From: Linnemannia elongata
Lineage: Eukaryota > Mortierellomycota > Mortierellomycetes > Mortierellales > Mortierellaceae
Assembly (NCBI GenBank): GCA_036320915.1
Contig: JAXBDG010000006.1
Span: forward strand, 2,108,001 to 2,172,000
DNA: 64,000 nucleotides
Direction of reading: 5' to 3'
Below, one piece after another: positions 1 to 11,500 of this stretch. Position numbers and translations under genes: made by a program. Position 1 is the stretch's first letter; the number at the start of each line of letters is the position of its first letter. Below the pieces are notes generated by a model. It did no database searches. It had not been told where the DNA came from and saw only the letters and a list, made by a program, of their open reading frames with translations.

Positions 1-915
1 TGTCAAATCGCAGTCATTCCTCTCCTCCTAGTTAGGCCACGGCCTTGTCCCACTTACGTAGAAGGGAGTCCCGATGACAGAGACATCCTCGCAGAGGGTA
101 TAGACTTTAGGAACAGGGACATTGGAGTTCTCGCCAAGGGCCTTCAAAATCCTGTACTCGCGCTCGACGGCATGGGCTGTTGACGACAACAGTGCTCCTG
201 CGGGTTTCTTGCGGAGGACAAAGCGCTGGCCTCTTTTTTTTTTTGGTCGCGCACAACAATCGCAGGTAAGGGTCAGTAAACAGTAAACCAAATAAGTGAC
301 AATGGGTGTGAAATCAATTGAAAAAAAGAATGTGTGTTGATGTGAAATTTCGGCTGGCTTTGGTTTTGAAACTGTGGAAGTGATCAAGCGATGGCTCGAA
401 CGAAAGGCAGTGCAATTGCCAGGAGCTCGACAGGTTATCTCTCACATAGGTCATAGAAAACATGGGAGGAAGATCTTACTTGGCGTCAGTCAAGAGGTAG
501 GTGGGGTTACTCTGGCCGAGCTTGAACTGGGAGACCTTGATAGGGAGCGAGATTCCTGAGATGGCCTTTGCCAGGTAGGGCTCCAACTGAGCAGCATCCA
601 ATTGATAACTAAAACGAACGAATCATTCGCACAGCACAAAAAAAGGGATATGAATGATTGGCAGGGTGCAATTGAACAGAATCGCCAAGGCGAGGAAGGG
701 AAGACCGAGGGGAGTGAGTATGTGCGGTTGAAGGTGGGGAAACAACGGTTTGCTGTGGTAGCCGAGAATTTGTGTAAGAGAAGGCTGCCGGGCGGAAGGG
801 AGGCGCTTGCTGTGCATTGCGTGAATTGCCATGAGTTTTCTCAGAGTGTGTTCTTGTTGATGTCGTACCCTGTGCGGACGGCAGTCGTGTTTTGTCCGTG
901 TTCCTTGGGAGCCAT
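1..915 (-). CDS. ACAD10/11-type APH (phosphotransferase-like) domain protein, 5' part only
   Basis: Three exons are visible: 915-869, 608-480 and 232-58. They splice in phase to give the first 117 residues; the gene continues beyond the left edge after a donor at 57. The start is the ATG at 915 (MAPKEHGQ). The protein carries motifs of the aminoglycoside-phosphotransferase-like domain found at the N-terminus of ACAD10/ACAD11 acyl-CoA dehydrogenases: QSNPTYLL, then FVLRKKPAG (with a likely ATP-binding lysine), a helix [13 protein letters not shown], and SVIGTPFY. In that family the kinase-like domain precedes the dehydrogenase and acts on 4-hydroxyacyl-CoAs; fungi also have stand-alone versions. 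Which one this is cannot be seen here. The call rests on motif similarity read by eye. Confidence 0.7.
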
Positions 916-1699
916 GATGTGGAGTATACAGAGGTATAATAAGAGTGAGTGGGGAGGGAGATTATGAATGAAAGTTTTAGCGAGAGATGAGAGAAGAAAA
1001 AGAGGAAAAGAGTGTGTAAAGGTTATGTTATGACAGAAAGAGAGGAGTGTGAGGTGTGTGCAGTACTACTCCGTCGGGCTGGAGAGAGGGCCGCCCTGCC
1101 AGTGTGCCCGTGTCGGCTTGATTTCTGGCTGGCTGACTGGCTCGGCCACATACCCTTCAGACAAGGTTCAAGGCCGGTGATCGGTCGGACAGATCCCATT
1201 ATCAACTCTCATTCTACTAAATAGGTTGAGTGGACCCTTCTCATTTTTTGCTCGTTTTCCGTTGTCAAAGGCAGGCGCCCTTCACTAGCAATTCCTATAT
1301 ATCCACTCGGGTCCATATCACTCGGCCGATCTTTGGCCGGTAGCCCATAGACCTGACTAATAGGATATCTCTCAGCTTTGCATGCTCGCTTTTTTCTCTT
1401 TACAGGAAATAAATGCACCGACAACCAAATAGTATTATGCCATGGCCGAAAGCTCTAAGGATATGTATGTACTCTGAACCTGATCGGTGTCTGACAAAGC
1501 ATAACACTGGCTACGACCACACGCTAAATCAACCATAAGCCTTCAGCCAACAACTATCAACGAGGCCATGCAACAAACGAATAACAGAAGAGAGCTCTTG
1601 GGAAACAGAAATGCATTTATTTCAAGACACAACCATTCCGCCTTTCAAAAAAAGGTCCAAAAAAATGCTTTTTTGTTTGGGTGGGGTAAGAGAAAACGC
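916..1699. other. Intergenic: ACAD-like promoter and RPS2 3' flank
   Basis: No gene seen. It holds the upstream region of the leftmost gene and the 3' flank of RPS2. A TATATATCC stretch lies near 1296. Confidence 0.6.
1616..1621 (-). terminator. Poly(A) signal of RPS2
   Basis: AATAAA on the minus strand, about 79 nt downstream of the RPS2 stop codon. Confidence 0.5.
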
Positions 1700-3224
1700 T
1701 TAGGCGCGACGCTTGTCCTGGGGCTTGGCCAAGAAGTCGGTGTACTGCTGGTAGGGAGACATGGTGAACTGAGTCTCGGCCCAAAGGTCAGGGGTCAAGT
1801 AGCTGTAGGTGTTACCGATGGCGGCAAAGGTAGCCTTGACGAAGTTGCCCAAGGTGCGGGTGGAGCCGAAAGCCTGGGTGTAGCAGTCAGTGACACCAGC
1901 GAGCTGAAGAAGCTTCTTGGGGACAGGGGCAGCGACAATGCCGGTACCGCGGGGGGCAGGGACCAAACGGGTGACGGCAGAACCGCACTTGCCGGTGACC
2001 TTGCAGGGAACGGTGTGGGGCTCGTTCAAGATCGAACCCCAGTAACCGCGACGGACGGGGATGACCGAGAGCTTGGCGAGGATGATGGCACCACGGATGG
2101 CAGTGGCGACCTCCTTGGAGCACTTGACACCGAGACCGACGTGGCCGTTGGAGTCACCAATGACGACGAAAGCCTTAAAGCGGGTACGCTGACCGGCACG
2201 GGTCTGCTTCTGAACGGGCATAATCTTCATGACCTCGTCCTTGAGCGAAGGCAAGAAGTAGTCGACAATCTGGTACTCCTTAATGGGGAGAGAGAAGAGG
2301 TAGATCTGCTCGATCGACTGGATCTTGCGGTCCTTGACAAGACGTCCAAGCTTGGTGACGGGGGTCCAGGTCTCCTTCTCGTCCTTGCCTCCACGTCCAC
2401 GTCCGCGACCACGGCCGCGGTCACCACCGCGTCCACGACCACGTCCAAAACCACCACGTCCTGATAAGCGAAAAGGGAAAGAAAGGAAAAAGAAAGGCTT
2501 TTGTTTAGAATATTTGTCGTCTTCACACATGTAGGGTGTGAAAGGTAGTGTTGGGATAGAAAATAATTCCTCTTGTGTCCAGCGTCGTTGACTAAAAAGC
2601 TCCTTGTTGTTGTTGTGTTGTTGTGTCGTTGGTAAAGATTGAGCTGCAATCGGGATGGTGTTGACAACCTCCCCATCTGTGCGGTGTTCACAAGTCGGTA
2701 GTCTAATCGCAAACCAGTAGACCCTCTTTGTGTCACAGACAGTTAGAGGGAGTGAGCCGTGCCTTATTTTCCGCAAAGCCGGAGAAGAAACTAAACTGCG
2801 CCTGCAACAGGAGCGTTGTTGGGTGTTGCTGCGTCGTTTCGTCGATTGCTCCGGCAGCGATGTCATTCCCGCTGTGATTCAAAAGTTGGAATCAAGATCT
2901 CCCTTTCGCTCCAAGGAATCAGAAGCAAGTATTTGCCCACCAGAATCCAATAGACGTTAGGTTTCCCCCTAATTCCTGGTAGTTGTCTATGATATTCTGA
3001 TACTCGTCCTAATGAAGACCGCCAGATCCAATTGCTCCCGTCCGCTCGTTGCTGCGATGACCCTTCGACTGTTCTGCATTCGATCCACTACAGCAACAGT
3101 GAGCTTTATATCCTTGCTCGTCCAAACATTTGTTGGCCAGTCCGTTGAGAAAAATATGAGTTCAGATAAGGGGTGTCAAGGTTGGGTTCTCACCACGAGT
3201 ATCGGCCGTTGCTGCGTCAGCCAT
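1700..3224 (-). CDS. RPS2: 40S ribosomal protein uS5 (RPS2)
   Basis: Two exons, 3224-3194 and 2460-1700, are separated by a 733-nt intron and encode 263 residues. The first exon is only 31 nt: ATG plus [10 protein letters not shown] and one base of the next codon, with a GTGAGA donor. This start joins in phase to the RG-rich stretch and replaces an unconvincing open frame running into the intron. The N-terminus has alternating Arg-Gly repeats ([13 protein letters not shown]), as in eukaryotic uS5 and typical of arginine-methylated tails. The body contains the S5 motifs [30 protein letters not shown] and VRRGYWG. It is a core small-subunit protein at the mRNA entry channel, tied to decoding fidelity. 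A long first intron right after the start codon region is common in fungal ribosomal protein genes. The length fits the family. Confidence 0.96.
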
Positions 3225-3864
3225 TTGCTAATAACCAAGATAAAATAAAGGATATGAACAGGGTTAGTATCAATGATCTACTTGACATCGAGTGTTGGGG
3301 TGTTCAAGTCGAATCTAGATCATCCTCCAGGACTAGATCTCTCATCTCGCTTCAAGTCGATAGTCCATGGTTCCGAATAGCATCAATGGTCCCGATACGA
3401 CTCGAACGGGTCCCATTGTCCGAGAGGTGTACCGTTGCGACGGATGGATGGCACCATTGCCACCTCAGCTTGGATCCGATTCAAGGCTATTGATGGATGC
3501 TCCCGATGTTTGTTGTTGGTGCGCCCATATAGAAGAAAGCCTCACGTGATATTTACATTTTTCTTGTTAATAAATTGAAAAAGAAAGAGAGAGCTGGTCT
3601 GCGGAGACTCTGATGATTTATGCCCAACCTCTCACTGACGAGCCACTTAAATTTTTGGTGGCGTCTTTTCAAACGCTAGCACATACGAGGAACTAAAAAA
3701 AAAAAAAGTGGTGAAGTGCGACGAGGATGAACATTTTTGCCATAATGGTCAATAAACAGTGAATAGTTGGGTATTTATTAGATGCTATAAAAGTACAAAA
3801 GGATGGGTAGTAATATCAAGAAAAAAAAAAAGGAGCAAAAAAAAATACTGTTTCCTCAACACAC
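3225..3864. other. Intergenic: RPS2 promoter and 3' flank of the FYVE gene
   Basis: No gene seen. A CACGTG palindrome sits at about 3543. A short GTTCGA-containing stretch around 3395-3415 resembles a tRNA T-arm but does not fold (see rejected list). Confidence 0.5.
3774..3779 (-). terminator. Poly(A) signal of the FYVE gene
   Basis: AATAAA on the minus strand, about 86 nt past the stop codon at 3865. Confidence 0.45.
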
Positions 3865-6800
3865 TCAACACAATTCGCGAGACAAAGGTCCATTCGTCTG
3901 CTGCGTGTAGTGGAGCTGTTGTTCCTGGAATGTCAAGACACTGGGGCAATATCTCGACTCGCCATGGGGTCCCACAGGTTCATCTCTCGATGCCCAGCCG
4001 CCATTATGGTTGTTGCTGTTATACTGGTGCTGCTGGTGGTGATATTGTTGCTGTGGGTGATGTCGAGGCCCACCAGTGCCAGCTCCTCCAGGCGACATTG
4101 GTCCTAGTTGTTGAGGCTGAGGCTCAACAGTAGTGTGGTCCATGTTGGCCGAGTAGATCGTTGTCTGTCGGAGGGGAGAGTGACGACGAACACCGTGTGC
4201 AAGGTATTCACTGTGTGCTGTCACAGTCGGGTCGAAGTCTTGATCCGCATGATCGTCCATAGGATGCCGAGGCGAACTGGCATGGTGTTGCTGCTGATGG
4301 TGCTGCGGTTGCTGGTGCTGCCGACCTGAATGAGGGCCCAGACTAGAGTATCCATGCATCTGACGTCTCGCTCCATTCCTGGGACCGAGAGAGCCGTAAT
4401 ACTTTGCAATCGATGTACATCTCGGAACTGGCTTGAGCAACTCTCGCTCACATCCGACACAGATCCTTGCCAGGCATACCTCACCAACGCCACCAGAACT
4501 CATCCTCCGAGACATTGCGATCGCTCCTTCGTTGCTCAAAGCCAGAGGTGAAGGTCCCATCATCATGTGCCCGGTTCCGCCCACAGTGTTGTTGCTCCTC
4601 ATGATGGAGGACGAGCTGGATCGTCTGCCCAACGAAAAGGCCACAGAGTGGTGAGGCTGCAGGTGACCGTAGTGGTTTGCATAGACATTCTCGGCAGCAC
4701 TGACGTCGACACTGCCTCGTCTCGAATCCGACTGGTGAGGTACGGGGCCTGTGCCTGTGGCCCCTTGCCCAAACAATCCGAAAATGCTGACTCGAGACTT
4801 CTTCATCGCCGATGGAGCTATTTGCCAGGATCCTCGTCTACCTCCGCTGCCGCTCCCGTTCAAACTGCGCTGACCCATGCCAACGCCACCAAGGCCGCCA
4901 TTCATTCCAGACGCGTGTCCGACTGAGCCAGTACCGTCCATAGTTCCAAGCATTGGCGCGCCGCCTATACCTGATCCTGCAACCAGAGCAGATTCGGCCG
5001 CTGTGCGAACAGGGTGTAGCTGTGGGAGAGTATCGATCCAGAGGTTGTGGCGCTGAATGTCGACTCTGCGCGACCACCGGGCGAGCTGGGATTGCTGGAC
5101 ATAGACGCAGTTCTTGGCATCCATCAAGATCTCAGCACTTGCACATTTGCCGCAAAAAATATCGCCGCATTTGCGGCAGTGATGGCGTGGGTTGGTCAGT
5201 CGATGGAAAGGGGCAAAGCAAAAGGCGCATGTCTCGCGGGAAGAGTCAGGCTATATGAAAAAATAGGGGGGGGGGGGGTACAGAATAGGGGGGGTAAATG
5301 GTAAGTGGGCGTTCATGTTTGTCCCGTCGTCAGCCGCATGAATTCAAATATGAAGGTGCCCTTTTGCATTGCATAAGATTAAGGCTAGTGGTTACCTTCC
5401 AATGCCTCTTGTCAACTGTTGGAGGCCCTTTGAGCCAGCGTGAGAGACTCCACCACGAAGACGCGTCGTTGGCAGACTTGGAGATAGGCACAGCCGACGT
5501 CAACTCTTGCCGTCCTTGCTGCTTGTAGCTCATCTTGGTGATTTCGTCTCGGGAAAGGGTGCGCAGACTGCGAATCGATTGGTGGAAGTCCTTGACATTG
5601 TCCCTGGCCATCACAGGGATAGTGGGGAGCTGCGAAAGCGTCGCCTCAGCCGACTCGACCGCAACGTTCGACAGACTAGGTATACTTGGCTTGACACGCA
5701 GTACACGCTCAGTAGGGAAGAGTGAGTGGTGCCAGGAGACGTGTTTCCGACCAACACGTTTGCCGGCGGCACGAGGGAAGGTATGGCAGCTGATGGAGGA
5801 CTTTAACGGCTGCTTGACGATCTGTGAAACATCTGTAGCTCCTTTTGGGGAGGCGGTCGCCAATGCGTTAGAGCTGGCACCGACCGAAGATGACTCCTGC
5901 ATATCAGGAGCATCTCCTTCTGACTTCATTCTTGGGCGACGAGCTGGGACGATGGTGATGGTGGGGATTTGACTTGGCCCCAGGCCATTGGAAGACTGCA
6001 CCGACGACGATTCCGCCACCGAGATGTCAGCCCATCGAGTCGACTGGTGCTCATTCGAGCTCCTACTATCGCTACTGCCAGAGCCGGAGCTGCGATGCTG
6101 ATGTTGTGAACTCTTGACTTCAACTCCAGAATCCGTTCGACGTGGCCGGTTTGGCTCTTGAGACAGGACGGCTGCGGCTGCGTTGGGTCCCAGCATGAGT
6201 CGACGGTTCTGCTCTGAGAGATTGCTGCCTGGTCGAAGCCCAGACGCAGTGGAAGTGGTACGTCCACTGTCTGAGCTGCCGCTGTAAGGCTTCAGTCCAT
6301 TGTGCTCTTCCTGATGCTGTGTTGACCGGGGCTCGGTAAAGGGACCAGGCGCTGGCCAAACATCCGTGAGTCCTGGACGACGTGCGACTTGGGCGCTCTG
6401 ATGAACTTGTTGACCAAGAGGGGAACCAGTAGGATGGATAGTAAAGTTCTTGGCTTGAAGAGTGAGGGGAGCTGGTGCCGGTTGAGATACCTCCCCCAAC
6501 AAAGCGGTGAGGCTGGACCTACGTACCACCTGCTTGGTGATGGCTCGCTTCCGCAGGTAGTTCTCATCCAATCTCGGGGGTCGGTAATGAGAATACATGG
6601 ATCGATTATATTGTCCAGGTGGTGGTGCCCGAGGTTTGTTCGTTCTGTTGGCGGGGTCTTCTTTGGCGCCATAATGGTATTCAGAAGACGAATCTTCATC
6701 CTCTTCATCCTCTTCTTCTTCCTCATCCTCATCTTCCGAGTACGAATAGTCGTCTTCGTCCTCATCCTCGTCCTCATCCTCTCCCGAATAATCGTCCTCG

Positions 6801-8509
6801 TCCTCGGCGTCGTCCTCCACATAAGGAAGCATCCGTGCCTTTGCAACTTGAGACGTATTACCAGGGGACGACAGAGATCCACTGGCCGAAGAGCGACTTG
6901 AAGTCGTGCTTTGATCTGGTATCCGTTGCCGATTCTGCTGCTGGAGGTGTTGTTGCTGCTGTTGGTGAGACATCCGCGTGGTCGGTGTATCTGTCGATGG
7001 TAAAGGCGGTAAGGCAGAAGCGTGACCGCGCGAGGGTGACCTACGTGTGGTTGAGGACAAGGGTCTTTCGTCTCGCGGCCTGATTGTCTCAACCATCAAA
7101 GCACGCTCATCCATCCCGTTGTCTCTCACATGGGTGGTCGCATTTGTGGAGGAGATACTGCGATCGTTGTTGCTGTTGCTGCTGGTGTTACTCCCAGTGC
7201 TGCTATACTCGGCACGATAGGGTTCCTGCACATTGCTACTGTCGGGGTTGATGTTCCAAGCGCCTGCCGCCAAGGTCAGCTGCTTGACCACCTCCTGCTG
7301 AGCTCGCTGTGCGCTGATGGGGTGAACACCTTTGGGTGGGAGGTCAGGGGTAGTCGTCAGCGGCACAGCATTGCTGTTGTTGGTGTTGGCGTTGGTATTG
7401 TAAGTGGCGGAATGGGAGAGAGTGGTTTCGCTGCTTATTGGTGTTCCCCGGCGAGGGTCGTCTCTCGCCGAAGACATATGGGTCGAGGACTCTGTGTCGG
7501 TGTGGTCGTTCCCGCTATCCGAGTAATCGTCGTCGTCAATGTCGCTGTCGTCCAACTCACTCTCATCCTCGTCATCCATGCTGTCCTCGTCGTATTCACT
7601 ATCATCATCGTCCTCTTCCTCGTCATCCTCCTCATCCTCCCCGCTGTTGCGAAAGTGACCACCATGACTCCTTCCCTTCTTATCGAGATCATTGCCGTTA
7701 TCAGAACTAGCAGTTGGCGTGTTGTTATGAGCAGGTTTTGCCCTGAGAAGGTGAAGGGGTGCCTCTGGAGAGTAGAGCGAGTCGTGCATTGGCTGCTGGC
7801 CCTTGTCAACCTTGGGCAAAATGAGCTCTTGCTCCCTTGTTTGATCCCTTGGACTGCGAGGAGCGAATGTGATCTTTGGATCGTCCGTTGGGTGGACAAG
7901 CTGGTGAGCCGAAGAAGGGTCCTTGCCGGACCTATGCGCCGTCGGATGTGTCGCCTTTGTTCTAGGTGATATCCGGTGTTGCATATGATGTTGATGTTGA
8001 TGCTGCTGCTGCTGCTTTTGTAATTGCCGATGTTGATGATATGCTTGTTGTTGCTGTTGCTGCAGAAGTTGTTGTTGCTGTGGATGTGTTTGTTTTGGTT
8101 GTTGTGGCTGCTGGGTATTATTGTTCTTTGTGAGTTGCTGGTAGCGTGCTTGTTGTTTGAGCTGCTGTTGGTTACGCAAAAGTTGTTGCTGTTGTTGGTG
8201 TTGCTGGAGGAGCAATTGATGTTGTTGTAGTTGCTGCTGCTGAAGGGCTAGTGCCTGTGGAGGAAGAGGGGGAGGTTGTTGTTGTTGTTGCTGCTGCTGC
8301 TGCTGCAGAGGTTGTTGTTGCTGTTGTTGTTGTTGCTGTTGTTGTTGCTGCTGCAGATAGGTCATAATGGTGGAGTCGAGGCAAGCTTGGATCCGGCGTG
8401 GACTGTAGTTGGTGAAGGTCAGGGGACCGAGGGCGGTCGGGTGAACAGCGTTTGCGGGGGCCGAGAGGAGAGACGGGTGAGCGGAATCAAAGGATACGTG
8501 TGAGGACAT
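3865..8509 (-). CDS. Large glutamine-rich FYVE zinc-finger protein with an interrupted finger
   Basis: Two exons, 8509-5396 and 5250-3865, flank a 145-nt intron with a 13-G run; together they encode about 1499 residues. Residues 50-180 are very Gln-rich (long CAG/CAA runs). Two acidic, Asp/Glu-rich stretches follow near 285-330 and 580-625, and most of the rest is Ser/Pro-rich and probably disordered. Spanning the splice junction is a FYVE-type finger: HWKPDS (W1037), CAFC (1046-1049), PRHHCRKCG (1059-1067) and CGKC (1071-1074). The fourth Cys pair, ARICVGCEREL, comes only at 1302-1305, so about 200 residues of low-complexity sequence interrupt the finger. FYVE domains bind phosphatidylinositol 3-phosphate on endosomes and vacuoles, and the RHHCRKCG motif is the lipid-binding signature. 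Membrane recruitment is therefore likely; the rest of the function is unknown. The start is a true ATG (MSSHVSFDS) after a pyrimidine-rich leader. Confidence 0.85.
6690..6835 (-). repeat. Asp/Glu codon repeat tract in the FYVE gene
   Basis: The coding strand is dominated by GAT/GAC/GAA/GAG codons giving a long acidic run. A second, shorter acidic tract lies near 7555-7645. Confidence 0.8.
8030..8367 (-). repeat. CAG/CAA (polyglutamine) repeat tracts in the FYVE gene
   Basis: The coding strand is nearly all CAG and CAA codons, densest at 8276-8367, where two glutamine runs are broken only by a PL pair. Mixed CAG/CAA use suggests selection on the glutamines rather than pure triplet slippage. 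Confidence 0.9.
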
Positions 8510-11500
8510 TGGAACGACCTTTTTATTTCAAAAGGCGCCTTTTTTTTGTTGTAGTAGTAGTTGCTGTTGTTGTTGAGAGGGAATGGGAGTGCGAATAATT
8601 CTTTCTCTCTAGAAGATGGACCATGGCGAGAAGACAAAGAGGTATGAATGAGTGTAAAAAAGTGTAAAAGAGTGTAGAGCAGAAAAGAGTGGCAGCAGTA
8701 AAAAAGAGGACCACGGGTCTGTTTCTATTCGGCACGTACCTCGTTTGGACCTTGTTTCTTAAGAGGAAAAAAGGTCCCTTGTCCTATGGGTTCTCCAATG
8801 GGTAGTCTCCTATGGGCAGTCTCCTTTGGGCGAGTTAGGAAGGGAGGAGTGGAAGGAAGACCTATGGTCGTCGAATGGGATTGTGGCGTTTTGGGGGGTT
8901 ATATATGTAGGAACGAGTTGGTAGGTTGTGGTGAAGTAAGCAAGGAGAGCGAGAGAGATAGAAGTAGAGAGAGAGTGTGAGTGCTATTGGCAAGGAGGGA
9001 GAAGGAGAGCGAGAGAGGAAAAGAGAGAGAGAGAGGGAGAAGGAGAGGGAGAGACAAAGAGAGAGAAGGCGAATTGGTTTTTGGCGCGTGAAAGAAGGAC
9101 GGATGGATGGTAGTATATGATAAGGGAGGGAACAAGGCGCTCTGTGGGAAAAGTGAAGTGTGGTGAGGTGTGTGTGAACAAAGGAATAGGGAAAACAGAT
9201 AGGGCACAAGCAAACACAACAAAACAAATACAAAAACGAAGTGTTGGTTGTGCAAACGAGGGAAAGGTGAAGAAAGGTGAAGAAAAGTAAAAAAGGACAA
9301 CGAGGACAAAGAAAAAGGAAAATTGAAAGAAAGGAAAAGAAGGTCAAGTGCCTTTCAGGAGGAGGAGAGCAGAGAAAGGATTGGTTTGTGAAGGTGGGTG
9401 GTGTTCAGGGCAGATTGGATTATGATTTGAAAGATAAAAATATACAGAAGAAAGGCAAAAGATGACAAGGGTGGATATTGAGAGTGAGTGAAAGAAAGGA
9501 ATAGAATGCAGACGTGAATGGTGAAGGCGGAGGAAGGAAGGAAGGTGAACGAGTGAAGAAGGATAAAGTCAATTGGACGATGAGGAGGAAGGCAAAGCAA
9601 AGTGAGAGGAATACCGAGGGGATAGGATGTGGAAAATAAAAAAGAACGAGTCAACGTGCAACGAGGGTAAGGAAAAGAAGGAAGGAGAGAGAGGAGGGGA
9701 GAAAAAAGAAAGAAAAAGAGAGAGAAAGAGAGAAGAAGCAAGAGAAAGAGGAAGAAGAGAAAATATGAGAAGTGAGAGAGAAACTGTTGTCGTTGTTGGT
9801 GTTGTTGTTTGCATCCTTTGATCAAAACATACATATCAGCACACTTCAAAGGAGATAGAAGAGGGGTGCCCTCTTTCTTCTCTTTTTCCGCTCACTCGCC
9901 CTTTTTTTTTTTTTTTTTTTTTTTTTTATCTTTTTCTTTGGTCTTTTCTTGTGGTGATGATGTCCCTTTATTCACTCTCACTCCTCCTCCCCTCTCTTAT
10001 CGTTGTCGTCGTTTTCTGTGAACCCCCTCGCTTTTTTTTTTTTGTTTTTGTTTCTGCAGGCTGGACGATTATACCTCTGAGCATCATAGATATCTGCCAT
10101 GCCATGCCATACCTTTGCCTTGCGTTGAACACATGGTGCATTTCACAGGGGAGTCCAAACCTGTCCAAGAAAAAAAAGCTCGTTGTTGACGTGCGGCAGA
10201 TGTCTCTTCTTCTTTATCTCGTCTGTCCTCTCTTTTTTTCTTCCCTTTTCTACCCTCTTCGCCTTCTCCCTTTCCTACCTCTCCTTCTCACACTTGATGC
10301 CCGTCGTTGTTATTCCCAACGAGTGAACAACAACAACCCGACGGAAAGGGGTTCACATACAACCCATATCTGGATGGATATAGGCGCTTATTTTCTTCTT
10401 GTTTCCCTTCACAATGCAAAAACGCAGTTTGTTTGTTGTTTGTTTTTGTTATTTGTTTGCTTTGTTTTCTTCATGTTCTTGTTCAGCTTCCGAATGCATG
10501 GATGATCGATCACACCTTTTTCTTTTGTTCCATTCTTCGCCTGACTGGCTGACTGACTGATACCATCCATGACACCCCATCCATCCTCTTCATCTCCTTC
10601 CCAAACACAGACACGTCTTCATACATGATGCCTTGCCCCTTGTCGTTGTAACATTACGTCGTCTCAAAAATACTATGACAAGTACGATAAACAACGACGC
10701 CATGAGGGTTTATGGGCAGATAGGCTAGTTGCGATAGGAAGGAGAAGGAGAAGAGGAAGAAGGGGGGAGGTTATCCAGGAAACTTTGGTTTGGGATTCAG
10801 AACCCAAAATCACGATGGCATGGTCAAGAAAGAAAAACGCGATCCTTCATGTTTCCCGCTATCGTGTCCATTCATACATACACAGCATTGTCAGATGCTA
10901 TCATGTCAACGACAGCGCCCTGATATTGTCAGGGTCTTCTTCACTCGCTTCATTTCCTTCGCGTGTCTCCGCGCTGTGGTTATTCGAAAAGAATACGTTC
11001 AATTGACATCAAATGAACGGCCTTGACTCTATGGCATGTTTACTTTCTTACTCACACGCTCCTCCGTCTTCTTGCCATTTTTTTTTTTTTTTTTTTTTTA
11101 CTTTATCATAAGCGTGTCTCTCTCATTGCGTTATTTTTCTTCTTCTTGTGTACACTTCTTTTGTCAGCCCGAAAAAAAAAAAAATGGCGAAAATAAAAAG
11201 AACAGGGTTTACTCACTGACCATGTGCCCACATTTTTTTTTCCATTCCCGCTCGTCACTTTTTTCCTGCAACAACAACCATCGCCCAACCAGCATATCCT
11301 CTCCGCCCGCCGCGCCCGATTCCCTCAAGTCCAAATTTCCCCTCCCCCCACCATTACTTTTTTTTTTTTTTTTTTTTTTTTGCATTAGAGCAGCCGATGT
11401 GTATTGGACTGGAGATAACAATTATGTTGTCAATGTCTTCTAATGCTGGTCCTTTTATTTTTTTTTTTTTTTTTTTTTTTGAGCTGGACACGTTGCTATT

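Noticed and set aside
1568..2464. 298-codon plus-strand open frame over RPS2
   Set aside because: It is the antisense of the uS5 coding exon; the minus strand gives an unmistakable ribosomal protein.
2461..2866. N-terminal extension of RPS2 into the upstream open frame
   Set aside because: It has no family similarity; a 31-nt exon at 3224-3194 joins in phase and gives a typical MAD... start.
3380..3430. tRNA-like T-arm (GTTCGAGTC on the minus strand)
   Set aside because: The flanking bases do not form a T-stem or a full acceptor stem; no A-box at the right distance.
7130..8230. Hydrophobic Leu/Val-rich plus-strand frames
   Set aside because: Antisense of CAG/CAA and Asp/Glu codon tracts of the FYVE gene.
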